Origin: Bradyrhizobium sp. CCGB01
GTDB taxonomy: Bacteria; Pseudomonadota; Alphaproteobacteria; Rhizobiales; Xanthobacteraceae
Direction of reading: 5' to 3'
Assembly (NCBI RefSeq): GCF_024199795.1
Contig: NZ_JANADK010000001.1
Location: 3,162,001 to 3,226,000 of the forward strand
DNA: 64,000 nucleotides
The notes beneath the pieces were generated by a model. That model saw only the letters and a program-made list of their open reading frames with translations, was not told the DNA's origin and searched no databases. Below are positions 55,067 to 63,762 of the stretch, in pieces (within the stretch, counting starts at the first letter, position 1; the number at the start of each line of letters is the position of its first letter). The translations under genes and the position numbers were made by a program.

Positions 55067-57655
55067 GTGCTGCAAAGCGTAGTCGTTGCCATCGTCAAGG
55101 CCTGCACCCGGTTTGCCCCCCTTGTCGTCGTTCTCGGGCTCCTGCTGTCCGTGGGGGCGAGCTATTACGCTGCGCGCCATTTCGCCATCAACACCGACAT
55201 CAATTCGCTGATTTCTCAAAATCTCGACTGGCGCAAGCGTGACCAGCAATTCGACAAGGCGTTCGATCAAAACGAAACGATTCTTGCTGTGGTCGAGGCC
55301 CGGACGCCGGAGATGGCGAGCGCGGCGGCAGATGCGCTCTATGCCAGGCTGAAGGACGACAAGACCAACTTCCAGTCGCTGCAGCAACTCGGAAGCGGCG
55401 AGTTCTTCGAGAGGAACGGACTGTTGTTCCTGCCGACAGAAGAAGTCGGCAAGATCACCAGCCAGTTCGAATCCGCAGCGCCCCTGATCGAGATCATGGC
55501 GGGCGATCCCTCGATCCGTGGCCTGACCGGCGCGCTGGAGACGGGACTTGCCGGCGTCAAGCGCGGCCAGGTCAAGCTCGACAGCACCGAGCGGCCCTTC
55601 AACCTGATCGCGCAGACGGTCGAGACCGTGCTCAACAAGGGCAATGCCAGCTTCTCGTGGCGCGAGCTCGTCAGCGACGAGCCGCTGAAGGATTCGGACA
55701 AGCGCGCTTTCATCGAGTTCAAGCCAATCCTCGACTACAACGCGTTGGAGCCTGGCAAGGATGCCACCGACGCGATCCGCAAGGCCGCGGCCGATCTCGA
55801 TTTTCCCAACAAGTACCAGGCTCGGGTGCGGCTGACCGGTCCGGTGCCGATCGCCAACGAGGAATACGCTACCGTTCAGGAAGGCGCCGTCGTCAACGGC
55901 GTCGGCACGGTTCTCGTCGTGCTGCTCATCCTGTGGCTGGCGCTGCATTCGGCCAAGATCATCTTCGCGGTGTTCGTCAATCTCTTCGTGGGCCTTGCGC
56001 TGACGACCGCGGCCGGTCTGATGATGGTCGGCTCGTTCAATCTGCTTTCGATCGCGTTCGCGGTGCTGTTCGTAGGCCTCGGCGTCGATTTCGGCATCCA
56101 GTACAGCGTCCGCTACCGCTCCGAGCGCTTCAAGCACAATGATCTCTCGGCCGCGCTGGTGCGGGCTGCGAAACGCTCGGCGGTGCCGCTGTCGCTCGCG
56201 GCGATGGCGACTGCGGCCGGCTTCCTCTGCTTCATGCCGACCGACTACAAGGGCATCGCCGAACTCGGCCAGATCGCGGGTGTCGGCATGCTGGTTGCGT
56301 TCCTCTCCTCGATCACCGTGCTGCCGGCGCTGCTCAAGCTTCTGAACCCGCCCGGCGAGATGGAGCCGGTCGGCTACGCCTTCCTGGCCCCGCTCGATCA
56401 CTTCCTGGAGAAGCATCGTGTGCTGGTCGTCGGCGGCACGCTGCTGCTGGCGGTCGCCGGCCTGCCGCTGCTCTACTTCATGAAGTTCGACTTCAACCCG
56501 ATGAACCTGCGCAACCCGCATGCCGAGTCGATCGCAACCTTCCTCGACCTGCGCAAGGATCCCAACACCGGCGCCAACGCCATCAACGTGATGACCACGT
56601 CGGAGGAGCAGGCGAGGCAGGTCGAGGCGAAGCTGGAGAAGGTGCCGGAGGTGCTGCGGGTGATGTCGCTCGACAGCTTCGTTCCGCAGGACCAGCCGCC
56701 GAAGCTGAAGCTGCTCGCGCAGGGCGCCAAGGTGCTGAATCCCGCACTCAATCCGGACCAGGTCGACGCGGCGCCGACCGACAAGGAGAACGTCGTTTCG
56801 CTGAAATCCTCGGTCGACAATCTGCGCCGGACGGCGGGTGACGCGAAGGGCCCGGGTGCGGTCGCCTCGCGCCGGCTTGCCGATGCGCTCGACAAGCTCG
56901 CCAATGGCGACGAGGCTACGCGGAACAAGGCGCAGGACGTGTTCATCACGCCGATGAAGATCGTGTTCGACCAGCTCCGGAACGCGATGCAGGCCGAGAC
57001 TGTCACCCTGAAGTCATTGCCTCCCGATCTCGTCAGTGCCTGGAAGAGCAAGGACGGCATCATTCGCGTCGAGGCGTTGCCCAAGGGCGATCCCAACGAC
57101 AACGACACGCTGCGCAAATTCGCAGCAGCCGTGCTCGCTGCGGAGCCGACCGCGATCGGCGGGCCGGTCTCGATCCTGAAATCCGGCGACACCGTGGTGA
57201 AGGCGTTCATCCACGCCGGCATCTACGCGCTGCTGGTGATCGGCCTGCTGCTGTGGATCACGCTGCGGCGGTTCGTCGACGTGCTGATGACGCTGGTGCC
57301 GCTGCTGGTGGCCGGCGCGGTCACGCTCGAGATCTGCGTGTTGATCGGCCTGCCGCTCAACTTCGCGAACATCGTCGCGTTCCCGCTGCTGCTCGGCGTC
57401 GGCGTCGCGTTCAAGATCTATTATGTCGTGGCCTGGCGCTCGGGCAGGACAAACCTTCTCCAGACCAGCCTGACGCGCGCAATCTTTTTCAGCGCGCTGA
57501 CGACGGCGACCGCGTTCGGCAGCCTGTGGCTGTCGAGCCACCCCGGAACGTCCAGCATGGGCAAGCTGCTCGCACTCTCGCTGGTAACGACGCTTGCCGC
57601 AGTGCTGCTGTTCCAGCCGGCCCTAATGGGCAAACCCCGCAATCTCAGGGAGTAG
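55067..57655 (+). CDS. hpnN: Hopanoid transporter HpnN (RND family)
   Basis: An 862-aa inner-membrane RND transporter that moves hopanoids towards the outer membrane. It has an N-terminal helix, two large periplasmic loops (residues about 50-280 and 460-720) and two helix bundles. The lead helix (FAPLVVVLGLLLSVGASYYAARHF) and VLFVGLGVDFGIQYSVRYRSERF resemble the TIGR HpnN group. GTG 55067 is the start, since the ATG at 55065 gives a short frame. Downstream it overlaps the convergent DUF2147 gene by 33 bp. The EcfG-type box just upstream predicts stress induction. Confidence 0.92.
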   Translation: MLQSVVVAIVKACTRFAPLVVVLGLLLSVGASYYAARHFAINTDINSLISQNLDWRKRDQQFDKAFDQNETILAVVEARTPEMASAAADALYARLKDDKTNFQSLQQLGSGEFFERNGLLFLPTEEVGKITSQFESAAPLIEIMAGDPSIRGLTGALETGLAGVKRGQVKLDSTERPFNLIAQTVETVLNKGNASFSWRELVSDEPLKDSDKRAFIEFKPILDYNALEPGKDATDAIRKAAADLDFPNKYQARVRLTGPVPIANEEYATVQEGAVVNGVGTVLVVLLILWLALHSAKIIFAVFVNLFVGLALTTAAGLMMVGSFNLLSIAFAVLFVGLGVDFGIQYSVRYRSERFKHNDLSAALVRAAKRSAVPLSLAAMATAAGFLCFMPTDYKGIAELGQIAGVGMLVAFLSSITVLPALLKLLNPPGEMEPVGYAFLAPLDHFLEKHRVLVVGGTLLLAVAGLPLLYFMKFDFNPMNLRNPHAESIATFLDLRKDPNTGANAINVMTTSEEQARQVEAKLEKVPEVLRVMSLDSFVPQDQPPKLKLLAQGAKVLNPALNPDQVDAAPTDKENVVSLKSSVDNLRRTAGDAKGPGAVASRRLADALDKLANGDEATRNKAQDVFITPMKIVFDQLRNAMQAETVTLKSLPPDLVSAWKSKDGIIRVEALPKGDPNDNDTLRKFAAAVLAAEPTAIGGPVSILKSGDTVVKAFIHAGIYALLVIGLLLWITLRRFVDVLMTLVPLLVAGAVTLEICVLIGLPLNFANIVAFPLLLGVGVAFKIYYVVAWRSGRTNLLQTSLTRAIFFSALTTATAFGSLWLSSHPGTSSMGKLLALSLVTTLAAVLLFQPALMGKPRNLRE

Positions 57656-58276
57656 GCAGATGTCGCCGACGGGGTCGGCGGCACTCTTCTGACCGGGCTT
57701 GGCTGCGCCGGCGGCCTTCGGGGCTGCAGGCGCAGGCGCGGTGGCACCGGTCGTGCCTTGTGGCGCTGTGCCTTGAGGCGCCGTACCTTGGGCTTTCGGC
57801 GCCGCGCCGGACTTCGGCGCGCCCTTGGCCATGGCGTTGGCGGTGCTCAACGGGATCGTCGGGCCGACCCGCGTCCAGGTCTCGCCGCCGCAGAGGAAGC
57901 CCATCACGCAGCCCTTGATTTCGAGCTGGTCGGTCCCTGCCGGAGTGATGGTCGCGCTGTAGAGCTGGCCGTCCTTGGCGTTGTAGACCTGTCCTTCCCA
58001 CTGCTCGACGCCGGGCTTTTTCTTCATGTCGATCAGGGTTGCCATGCCGAGTGTGGGCCTGGTCTTCTTCGAGGCATCCGGATTGTATTCATCGCGGCCG
58101 CCGGGCTGTTTTTCCCAGGAAACCGCGCCCCACATGCTGCCATTGCATTGGGCAACACGAATGTTGGCGACGCCGTCGGCGACTCGCCAGTCGCCGGTGG
58201 GATCGGCGGCAAGCGCGGGTGTCAGGCAGCTGTAACCGCCAGCCAGTATTAGTCCGGTGTAAAGGGCTAAACGCAT
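57623..58276 (-). CDS. Secreted DUF2147 domain protein
   Basis: A 217-aa exported protein: signal peptide (RLALYTGLILAGGYSCLTPALA, cut before ADPTGD), then DUF2147 (residues about 25-140, DPTGDWRVADGVANIRVAQC...), then a low-complexity Ala/Pro/Gln-rich tail with repeats of GTAPQGT. ATG 58276 is chosen over a frame at 58300 because the signal peptide begins there. The 3' end overlaps hpnN by 33 bp, convergent. Its recurrence beside hpn genes is positional evidence only; function is unknown. Confidence 0.83.
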   Translation of the reverse strand: MRLALYTGLILAGGYSCLTPALAADPTGDWRVADGVANIRVAQCNGSMWGAVSWEKQPGGRDEYNPDASKKTRPTLGMATLIDMKKKPGVEQWEGQVYNAKDGQLYSATITPAGTDQLEIKGCVMGFLCGGETWTRVGPTIPLSTANAMAKGAPKSGAAPKAQGTAPQGTAPQGTTGATAPAPAAPKAAGAAKPGQKSAADPVGDICLLPEIAGFAH

Positions 58277-58355
58277 GATAGTTCCTTGGCAGTGCAACAT
58301 GGTCTAAAGCTGTGCTTGCGAAGATGGTCCGAAAAAGGGCAAAAGGCCGCACAGA

Positions 58356-58383
58356 CCGTTTTCAGTAACGGTCCGTTTTCAGT
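58356..58383. promoter_or_regulatory. Direct repeat upstream of hpnO
   Basis: CCGTTTTCAGT occurs at 58356-58366 and 58373-58383, 17 bp start to start, 35 bp before the hpnO ATG. Candidate regulator-binding direct repeat. No known box matches. Confidence 0.35.
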
Positions 58384-58417
58384 TGACGAGACGGCCCTCA
58401 ACCGAAGTATGTAGCGG

Positions 58418-59809
58418 ATGCACAGCCCAAATCCAGACATGTCTCAGCTATTCGCGGACCGTCAGGCCCAGCGCAGCACCCTGCATAATCGGCATCTGAA
58501 CGAGCAGTTCGTTCGGGTTCTCAAGACCATCGGCTACGATGTCGGCTTCCAGAAGGGGCAGGGGCAGTACCTCTACGATCGCGAGGGCGCGCGCTACCTT
58601 GACCTGTTGTCCGGCTTTGGCGTGTTTGCGATTGGGCGCAATCACCCGGTGATGCGCGAGGCGCTCAAGAGCGTGCTCGATGCCGACCTGCCCAATCTCG
58701 TCCAGTTCGACGTCTCGGTGCTCGCCGGCGTGCTCGCCGAGCGGCTGCTGAAATATGTCCCCTATCTGGACAAGGCGTTCTTCGCCAATTCCGGCGCCGA
58801 ATGCGTCGAGGCCGCGATCAAGTTCGCGCGCGGCGCCACCGGGCGCCCCGGTATCGTCTATTGCGCCCACGGCTATCACGGCCTGACCTATGGCGCGCTG
58901 TCGCTGACCGGTGATTCGAACTTCCGCACCGGCTTCGAGCCGCTGCTGCCGGGCTGCACCTCGATCCCGTTCAACGACCTTGCCGCGCTCGAAAAGGCGC
59001 TGGCCTCGCGCGAAGTGGCAGCGTTCGTCGTTGAGCCGATCCAGGGCAAGGGCGTCAACATGCCCACCGACGAGTTCCTGCCGGGTGCGGCCGCGCTCTG
59101 CAAGAAATACGGCACGCTGTTCGTTGCCGACGAGATCCAGACCGGCATGGGCCGCACCGGCCGCTTCCTCGCGGTCGAGCACTGGAACGTCGAGCCCGAC
59201 ATGGTGCTGCTGTCGAAGTCGCTGTCCGGCGGCCACGTGCCGGTCGGCGCGGTGCTGACGCGCAAGGCCATCTTCGACAAGATCTTCAACCAGATGGATC
59301 GTGCGGTGGTGCACGGCTCGACCTTCTCCAAGAACGACCTCGCCATGGCAGCGGGCATCGCGACGCTCGACGTCATGGAATCGGAGAAGCTGATCGAGTC
59401 CGCCGCCAAACGCGGCGCCGAGCTGCGCCTCGCGCTGACGCGCATGGTGCCCGGCTACGAGCTGATGAAGGAAGTGCGCGGCAAGGGCCTGATGATCGGC
59501 GTGGAGTTCGGTCCGCCGAAGTCACTGCGGCTGCGCGCGTCGTGGAACGTGCTCGAGACCGCCAACAAGGGCCTGTTCTGCCAGCTCATCACCGTGCCGC
59601 TGTTCAAGGATCACAAGATCCTGACCCAGGTCGCCGGCCACGGCAGCCACACCATCAAGCTGCTGCCGCCGCTGACCATCACGGAAGAAGACTGCACCTG
59701 GATCGAGCGCGCCTTCGACGACGTCATCGCCGGCAGCCACAAGGTCCCCGGCGCGATCTGGTCGCTCGGCAAGACGCTGGTGGACAACGCGGTGCGGCGG
59801 TCGGCCTGA
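58418..59809 (+). CDS. hpnO: Hopanoid aminotransferase HpnO
   Basis: A 463-aa PLP-dependent class III aminotransferase in the acetylornithine/ornithine family that makes aminobacteriohopanetriol from the hopanoid side chain. The PLP lysine is K267 in LLSKSLSGGHVPVGAVL. GAECVEAAIKFARGATGRPGIVYCAHGYHGLTYGALSLTG and FVADEIQTGMGRTGRF are the expected cofactor and active-site segments. ATG 58418 is used; a later Met at 58439 is possible. It is closed by a hairpin (59815-59832) and a repeat. Confidence 0.9.
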   Translation: MHSPNPDMSQLFADRQAQRSTLHNRHLNEQFVRVLKTIGYDVGFQKGQGQYLYDREGARYLDLLSGFGVFAIGRNHPVMREALKSVLDADLPNLVQFDVSVLAGVLAERLLKYVPYLDKAFFANSGAECVEAAIKFARGATGRPGIVYCAHGYHGLTYGALSLTGDSNFRTGFEPLLPGCTSIPFNDLAALEKALASREVAAFVVEPIQGKGVNMPTDEFLPGAAALCKKYGTLFVADEIQTGMGRTGRFLAVEHWNVEPDMVLLSKSLSGGHVPVGAVLTRKAIFDKIFNQMDRAVVHGSTFSKNDLAMAAGIATLDVMESEKLIESAAKRGAELRLALTRMVPGYELMKEVRGKGLMIGVEFGPPKSLRLRASWNVLETANKGLFCQLITVPLFKDHKILTQVAGHGSHTIKLLPPLTITEEDCTWIERAFDDVIAGSHKVPGAIWSLGKTLVDNAVRRSA

Positions 59810-59834
59810 TTTCCTGCCGAGGCATCTCGGCAGT

Positions 59835-59920
59835 CGTCATTGCGAGCGAAGCGAAGCAATCCAGACTGTCTCCGCGGAGGTAGCCTGGATTGCTTCGTCG
59901 CTTCGCTCCTCGCAATGACG
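59835..59920. repeat. Palindromic intergenic repeat, CGTCATTGCGAGCG type
   Basis: Perfect outer arms CGTCATTGCGAG and a right arm ending CTCGCAATGACG, with further inner complementarity around GAAGCAATCCAG / CTGGATTGCTTC. Located between hpnO and the convergent anti-sigma gene. Confidence 0.85.
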
Positions 59921-59930
59921 GCGAGGCTTT

Positions 59931-60704
59931 TCACCCCTCCACATTCGCCTTCATCGCCGCCTCGAACTTGTCGACGAACTCGGCGAGCTCGTCGGCGCCG
60001 AGATCGCTGACCGCCCAGAAGTTCAGGCCGCGATTGCCCCAGCGGCGGCAGTTGAAGCCCTGCATGGTCTCGGTCTTCGGCGCGCGATATTCCGTGTTCG
60101 AGGTCTGCGACACGAACAGATTGACCACGTGCTGCCGACGCTTGTAGACGACCGCGCCGATGGCGCGTGCGTCGATATAGTCGAGCCGGCCGCCGACCAG
60201 CGTAAAACCTTGCGCGGTGAGATCGATCACGGGCGGGGCGACGTCGAGCTTGCCGTTGAACCACGGCTTCACCGTGTGCTGGTCGCTCGAGACCACGTCG
60301 ATGAGGTGGCCGGCCTGCAGTGAGCGCAGATGCGCGGAGACGACCTCCGACAGGATGCGCTGCTGGTCGTCCTGGCGCAGCACCACGGCGACCACGCCGG
60401 AGGCCGCGAGCGCGGAGACCGCCGAGCCCATGGCAAAGCCACGCAGCACGGAGCGGCGGCTCGGTTGTTGGCGTTGCGCTTGCGGCTGCGGCAGCGAGGC
60501 TTCGATCCGGGCGCGCAGGTTTGCGGGCGCGGTGTAGCGCAGATTGGTATCAGTGAGCACACGCTGCATCTCGCGCTGGGCGGCAAATTCGGCGGCGCAG
60601 GCCGGGCAGCTGGCGATATGGGCCTCGACCTCGCGCGCGTGGCCGGCATCGAGCTCGTTGTCGAGCAGCGCGTGAAGCAGGACCCTTGCTTCGTCGCAGG
60701 TCAT
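59931..60704 (-). CDS. Anti-sigma factor (zinc-finger type)
   Basis: A 257-aa regulator with an N-terminal zf-HC2-like domain (residues 1-45: MTCDEARVLLHALLDNELD..., HIASCPACAAEF gives the H-x3-C-x2-C motif). A single membrane helix follows at about 88-108 (VLRGFAMGSAVSALAASGVVAVVL), then a periplasmic domain with SLQAGHLIDVVSSDQHTVKPWF. It overlaps the upstream sigma gene by 4 bp (ATGA), the usual coupling of an ECF sigma to its anti-sigma. By that logic it should hold the sigma inactive until an envelope or redox signal arrives. Confidence 0.9.
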   Translation of the reverse strand: MTCDEARVLLHALLDNELDAGHAREVEAHIASCPACAAEFAAQREMQRVLTDTNLRYTAPANLRARIEASLPQPQAQRQQPSRRSVLRGFAMGSAVSALAASGVVAVVLRQDDQQRILSEVVSAHLRSLQAGHLIDVVSSDQHTVKPWFNGKLDVAPPVIDLTAQGFTLVGGRLDYIDARAIGAVVYKRRQHVVNLFVSQTSNTEYRAPKTETMQGFNCRRWGNRGLNFWAVSDLGADELAEFVDKFEAAMKANVEG

Positions 60705-61249
60705 CTTGAGTGCTCCTCTTCCGCCGTCCAGGCCGCGCGCAGCATGGCGCGGGCGCGGGCGAGGCGGGACATCACGGTGCCGACGGGGGCGCCGACGGTC
60801 TCGGCGATCTCACGGTAGGACAGGTTGTTGATCTCCCGCAGCACGAATGTTTCCTTGAATGGTTCGGCGAGTGCGTCGATCAGCTTGCGGATGGCGCCGG
60901 CATCGCGGCTGCGCAGCACTTCGGTCTCCGGGGTCGCCTCGCTCTCCTGCCAGATCGGCGTCTGCTCGGCGGCGCCGGGTGTATCCTCGATCGCGCCGGG
61001 CCTGTGCGCGCGCCGCGCATATTCGGCATTGCAGACGTTGCGCAGGATCGCGAACAGCCAGGGCTTCATCGCCGGCCCGCGATAGCTGTCGAAATGCTTC
61101 AGCGCGCGCAGATAGCACTCCTGCACCGCATCCTCGGCGTCGGAAGCGTCGCGCAGCAGATAGCGCGCGAGCGTGTAGACGTCGTCGAGATAGGGCAGCG
61201 TCGCCTCGCGGAAGCGCTGCGCCTTCTGCATATCGTCGTTGGCGGGCAT
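60701..61249 (-). CDS. ECF-type sigma-70 family sigma factor
   Basis: A 182-aa ECF sigma factor. Region 2 covers residues about 20-90 (LPYLDDVYTLARYLLRDASDAEDAVQECYLRALKHF) and region 4 about 125-175 (EPFKETFVLREINNLSYREIAETVGAPVGTVMSRLARAR). ATG 61249 follows GAGGAGC. A longer frame upstream is low-complexity and not chosen. Its stop overlaps the anti-sigma start. It lies in a set with cupredoxin and metallophosphoesterase genes, so its regulon may include redox or envelope functions. Confidence 0.92.
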   Translation of the reverse strand: MPANDDMQKAQRFREATLPYLDDVYTLARYLLRDASDAEDAVQECYLRALKHFDSYRGPAMKPWLFAILRNVCNAEYARRAHRPGAIEDTPGAAEQTPIWQESEATPETEVLRSRDAGAIRKLIDALAEPFKETFVLREINNLSYREIAETVGAPVGTVMSRLARARAMLRAAWTAEEEHSR

Positions 61250-61391
61250 CGCTCCTCGCTTTGCCTCTTGTTCTGCGCGGCGCGTTGTTTCGTCCCTGTT
61301 CGTTTCGTCGGCGTGTGTGACCGAAGGCACACGAGCCCGGCCTGCGTGGGACCACCGGCCGGGCAAGACGTTGATGCCTTGGTTCGAGCTG

Positions 61392-61727
61392 TTACTCAAC
61401 CTTGATCATCCCCGTCATGTGCGGGTGCAGCGAACAAAAATACTTGTAGTCGCCCGCATTGGTGAAGGTGAACGAGAACTTGTCGTCGGTGTCCAGGGTC
61501 TTTGACCTGAATTTGCCTGCCGAAACGATCGTGTGTGGGATGTCGTCCCGGTTGGTCCAGGTCACGGTGGTGCCGACCTTGATCTTGAGCTCGGCCGGCT
61601 GGAAAACGAAATTGTCGATGTGAACGTCCATGTCGTCGGCGCGGGCGGTTGTTGCGGGCAACAGGATGGCCGCGGCCAAAGCGAGACCAAGGTCGACGCC
61701 GAAGTCGCGGCGATTGAGTGTTTTCAT
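61392..61727 (-). CDS. Cupredoxin domain protein (amicyanin-like)
   Basis: A 111-aa exported blue-copper-type protein. The N-terminal signal (KTLNRRDFGVDLGLALAAAILLPATTARA, Tat-like RR) is followed by a cupredoxin fold. Type 1 copper ligands fit H65 in IPHTIVS, C98 and H101 in YFCSLHPHM, with M104 as axial ligand (C-x2-H-x2-M). It should shuttle electrons or bind copper in the periplasm. It is 13 bp downstream of the metallophosphoesterase on the same strand. Confidence 0.88.
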   Translation of the reverse strand: MKTLNRRDFGVDLGLALAAAILLPATTARADDMDVHIDNFVFQPAELKIKVGTTVTWTNRDDIPHTIVSAGKFRSKTLDTDDKFSFTFTNAGDYKYFCSLHPHMTGMIKVE

Positions 61728-61740
61728 TGTCAGATTCCGT

Positions 61741-62685
61741 TCAACCCTGAAGCGGCGTGTCGATGATCGCGAGCCGATGCTCGTTCTGCTTGAAGTTGAT
61801 GCTGGCGACGCCGAGCATGGAGCGGAGCCTTGCATCCTCGACTTTCATCGGTCCTGGCGAAGGAGCGGCCCCCGGCGCCGGCTGCGGAAAGGCGGTGGAG
61901 CGCGCGGTGTGGAACGTGACGTTGCCCTCGACCTTCTGCATCACCTGGTGGATGTGGCCGTTCAGCACCGTGACCGAGCCGAAGCCCTTGACGTATTCGA
62001 GCGCGCGGCCGCCATCCTCGGTGCCCCAGCCCCATTCTGGATAGACGGTCCAGAGCGGGATGTGGGCGAACAGCACGATCGGTGTCGATTTCGACTTGCC
62101 GCGCAGATCGTCCTCGAGCCAGGCGAGCTGCTCGGCGCCGAGATTGCCGAGGCCGCCGGCCTTAAGGTCGACGACGTTGACGAGGCCGACGAAGTGCACG
62201 CCGCCGGCATCGAACGAATACCAGCCCGCGCCCTTCGTGCCGCGGCCGTAGCGCTCGCGATAGAACTTCACCTCCTCGTCGAGGAAGTCATGCTCGCCGG
62301 GCACATAGTGCACGTCGAGCTTGCTTTGCGAGATGATGCGGTCGGCATTGTCGAACTCGGCGGCCTTCGACAGATGGGTGATGTCGCCGGTGTGGATCAT
62401 GAACGACGGCTTGGCCGGCATCGCGTTGATCTTGCCCACCGCTTCCTCCAGCGTGCCGAGCGCATTGGGATTGGCCGGCTTGTCGAAGCCGACATGGCTG
62501 TCGCTGATCTGGAGAAAGGTCATTCCCGGCGTGGCCGCGGTTGCGGCCTGCGCGGAATCGATGATGCCGAGCGAGCGCGGCACGCCGCCCGTGATGGTCC
62601 AGAGCACCCCGGTGCCGGCCCAGGTCATGCATTCCAGCACCTTGCGGCGGCTGACGCCGTCGTCCCCGTGATCGTGTCCGCTCAT
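61741..62685 (-). CDS. Metallophosphoesterase, Tat-exported
   Basis: A 314-aa calcineurin-fold phosphoesterase. It starts MSGHDHGDDGVSRRKVLECMTWAG, with SRRK and a hydrophobic stretch as a Tat-like signal. Metal motifs are LQISDSHVGF (D-x-H), MIHTGDITH (GD), YVPGEHDF (G-E-H, replacing the common GNHD), VLFAHIPLW (an H) and VLNGHIHQV (GHxH). ATG 62685 follows GAGAGGAG. It is first in a unit with cupredoxin. The GEHD variant of the GNHD motif is unusual, but the metal-binding H and D remain. Confidence 0.88.
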   Translation of the reverse strand: MSGHDHGDDGVSRRKVLECMTWAGTGVLWTITGGVPRSLGIIDSAQAATAATPGMTFLQISDSHVGFDKPANPNALGTLEEAVGKINAMPAKPSFMIHTGDITHLSKAAEFDNADRIISQSKLDVHYVPGEHDFLDEEVKFYRERYGRGTKGAGWYSFDAGGVHFVGLVNVVDLKAGGLGNLGAEQLAWLEDDLRGKSKSTPIVLFAHIPLWTVYPEWGWGTEDGGRALEYVKGFGSVTVLNGHIHQVMQKVEGNVTFHTARSTAFPQPAPGAAPSPGPMKVEDARLRSMLGVASINFKQNEHRLAIIDTPLQG

Positions 62686-62782
62686 CGCAGATCTCCTCTC
62701 GCCCGAAATTGGGCTTCGGGGAGGTGATTGGAGGAGCGGGGGGTTTATTCGCGGGAGGTGATGACGATTTCGTGAGGTGACA

Positions 62783-62863
62783 GTAGTTCGCATCGAGCGA
62801 AGCGGAATGCGGGGCCAGTGCGCGGGGCTATCCCCGGTTTCCGCTTCGCTCCATCCGGGCTAC
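62783..62863. repeat. GTAG-type palindromic intergenic repeat
   Basis: Left arm GTAGTTCGCATCGAGCGAAG, right arm ending TTCGCTCCATCCGGGCTAC. The last four bases (CTAC) overlap the stop codon of the minus-strand hydrolase at 62860-62862. Confidence 0.75.
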
Positions 62864-63750
62864 GGGCAGGATTTCGCGAACTCCCGCACGGCTTCCACCA
62901 CTTGCTCCGGCACTTCCTGCGCCACGCAGTGCCCGGCGCCATTAAAGACCATCGTACTGACGCGCGGGATCAGCGACACGGCACGTCGCGCCATCTCCTT
63001 GTAGATCGGTTCCGACTTCGCGGCGGTCGTGACGCGCACCGGACAATTGATCTCGGTGAGCCCGGTAAACGGATTGCCGCGGGCATCGCCAACGTAAACC
63101 TGTTCCATCGCCTCGTAGATCGGACGCAGGATCGCCGACTCGATCTCGGGCGTGCAGCAGAGCCGGACGCGGCCATCGTCGAGCGGCACAAAGCCGTGAC
63201 GGACATACGCCCGGAGCGACGTCTCGGTCCAATCCGTAAACGCGGGCGCTGCGCGGTAGCGTTCGAATACGGCGTCGGCACTATCGAACTCGGCGCGCCG
63301 GCGCAGCGTGCTCTGCACGCGGGCGATGGATTCGTCGTTTAGTCCTCCGGTGCGCGCCGCGCGAGGGTCCATCACGGTCGGCTCCATCACGAACAGGCGC
63401 GTGAAACGACCGGGCAAGAGTTTTGCCGCGAGCAGCAGGTCGGTCGCGCCTGCGCTGTGGCCGATCCCATAGACGTCGCGCAGCCTGAGCGCATCGATCA
63501 CCCGGCAGATGTCGTCGGCATAATCGAGGAAATGATAGGCGCCGGGTTTGTGGCTCGCGCCATGGCCGCGGCGGTCGAGCGCATAGACTGTGTAGGTCGA
63601 TGCAAGTTCGCGTGCGACCTCATCCCAGACGTCGGCGACGAAACCGGTGCCGTGCACGAGCAGGGCAGGCGGCTTGCCGCTCTCGCCCCATCGCAGCATG
63701 GCGATCTGTGCGTCGGCGGAACCGATTGAAAAGCGGTGCGGGTTGATCAT
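62860..63750 (-). CDS. Alpha/beta hydrolase
   Basis: A 296-aa alpha/beta hydrolase, serine type. HGTGFVADVW is the oxyanion loop, S99 in GIGHSAGAT is the nucleophile, and a late His in GAGHCVAQE is the catalytic base. ATG 63750 begins MINPHRFSIGSADAQIAML. The stop lies inside the adjacent repeat. The substrate is unknown. It is 12 bp downstream of a GMC oxidoreductase gene on the same strand, so the two may form one transcript. Confidence 0.87.
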   Translation of the reverse strand: MINPHRFSIGSADAQIAMLRWGESGKPPALLVHGTGFVADVWDEVARELASTYTVYALDRRGHGASHKPGAYHFLDYADDICRVIDALRLRDVYGIGHSAGATDLLLAAKLLPGRFTRLFVMEPTVMDPRAARTGGLNDESIARVQSTLRRRAEFDSADAVFERYRAAPAFTDWTETSLRAYVRHGFVPLDDGRVRLCCTPEIESAILRPIYEAMEQVYVGDARGNPFTGLTEINCPVRVTTAAKSEPIYKEMARRAVSLIPRVSTMVFNGAGHCVAQEVPEQVVEAVREFAKSCP

Positions 63751-63762
63751 GGAGACCGGATG

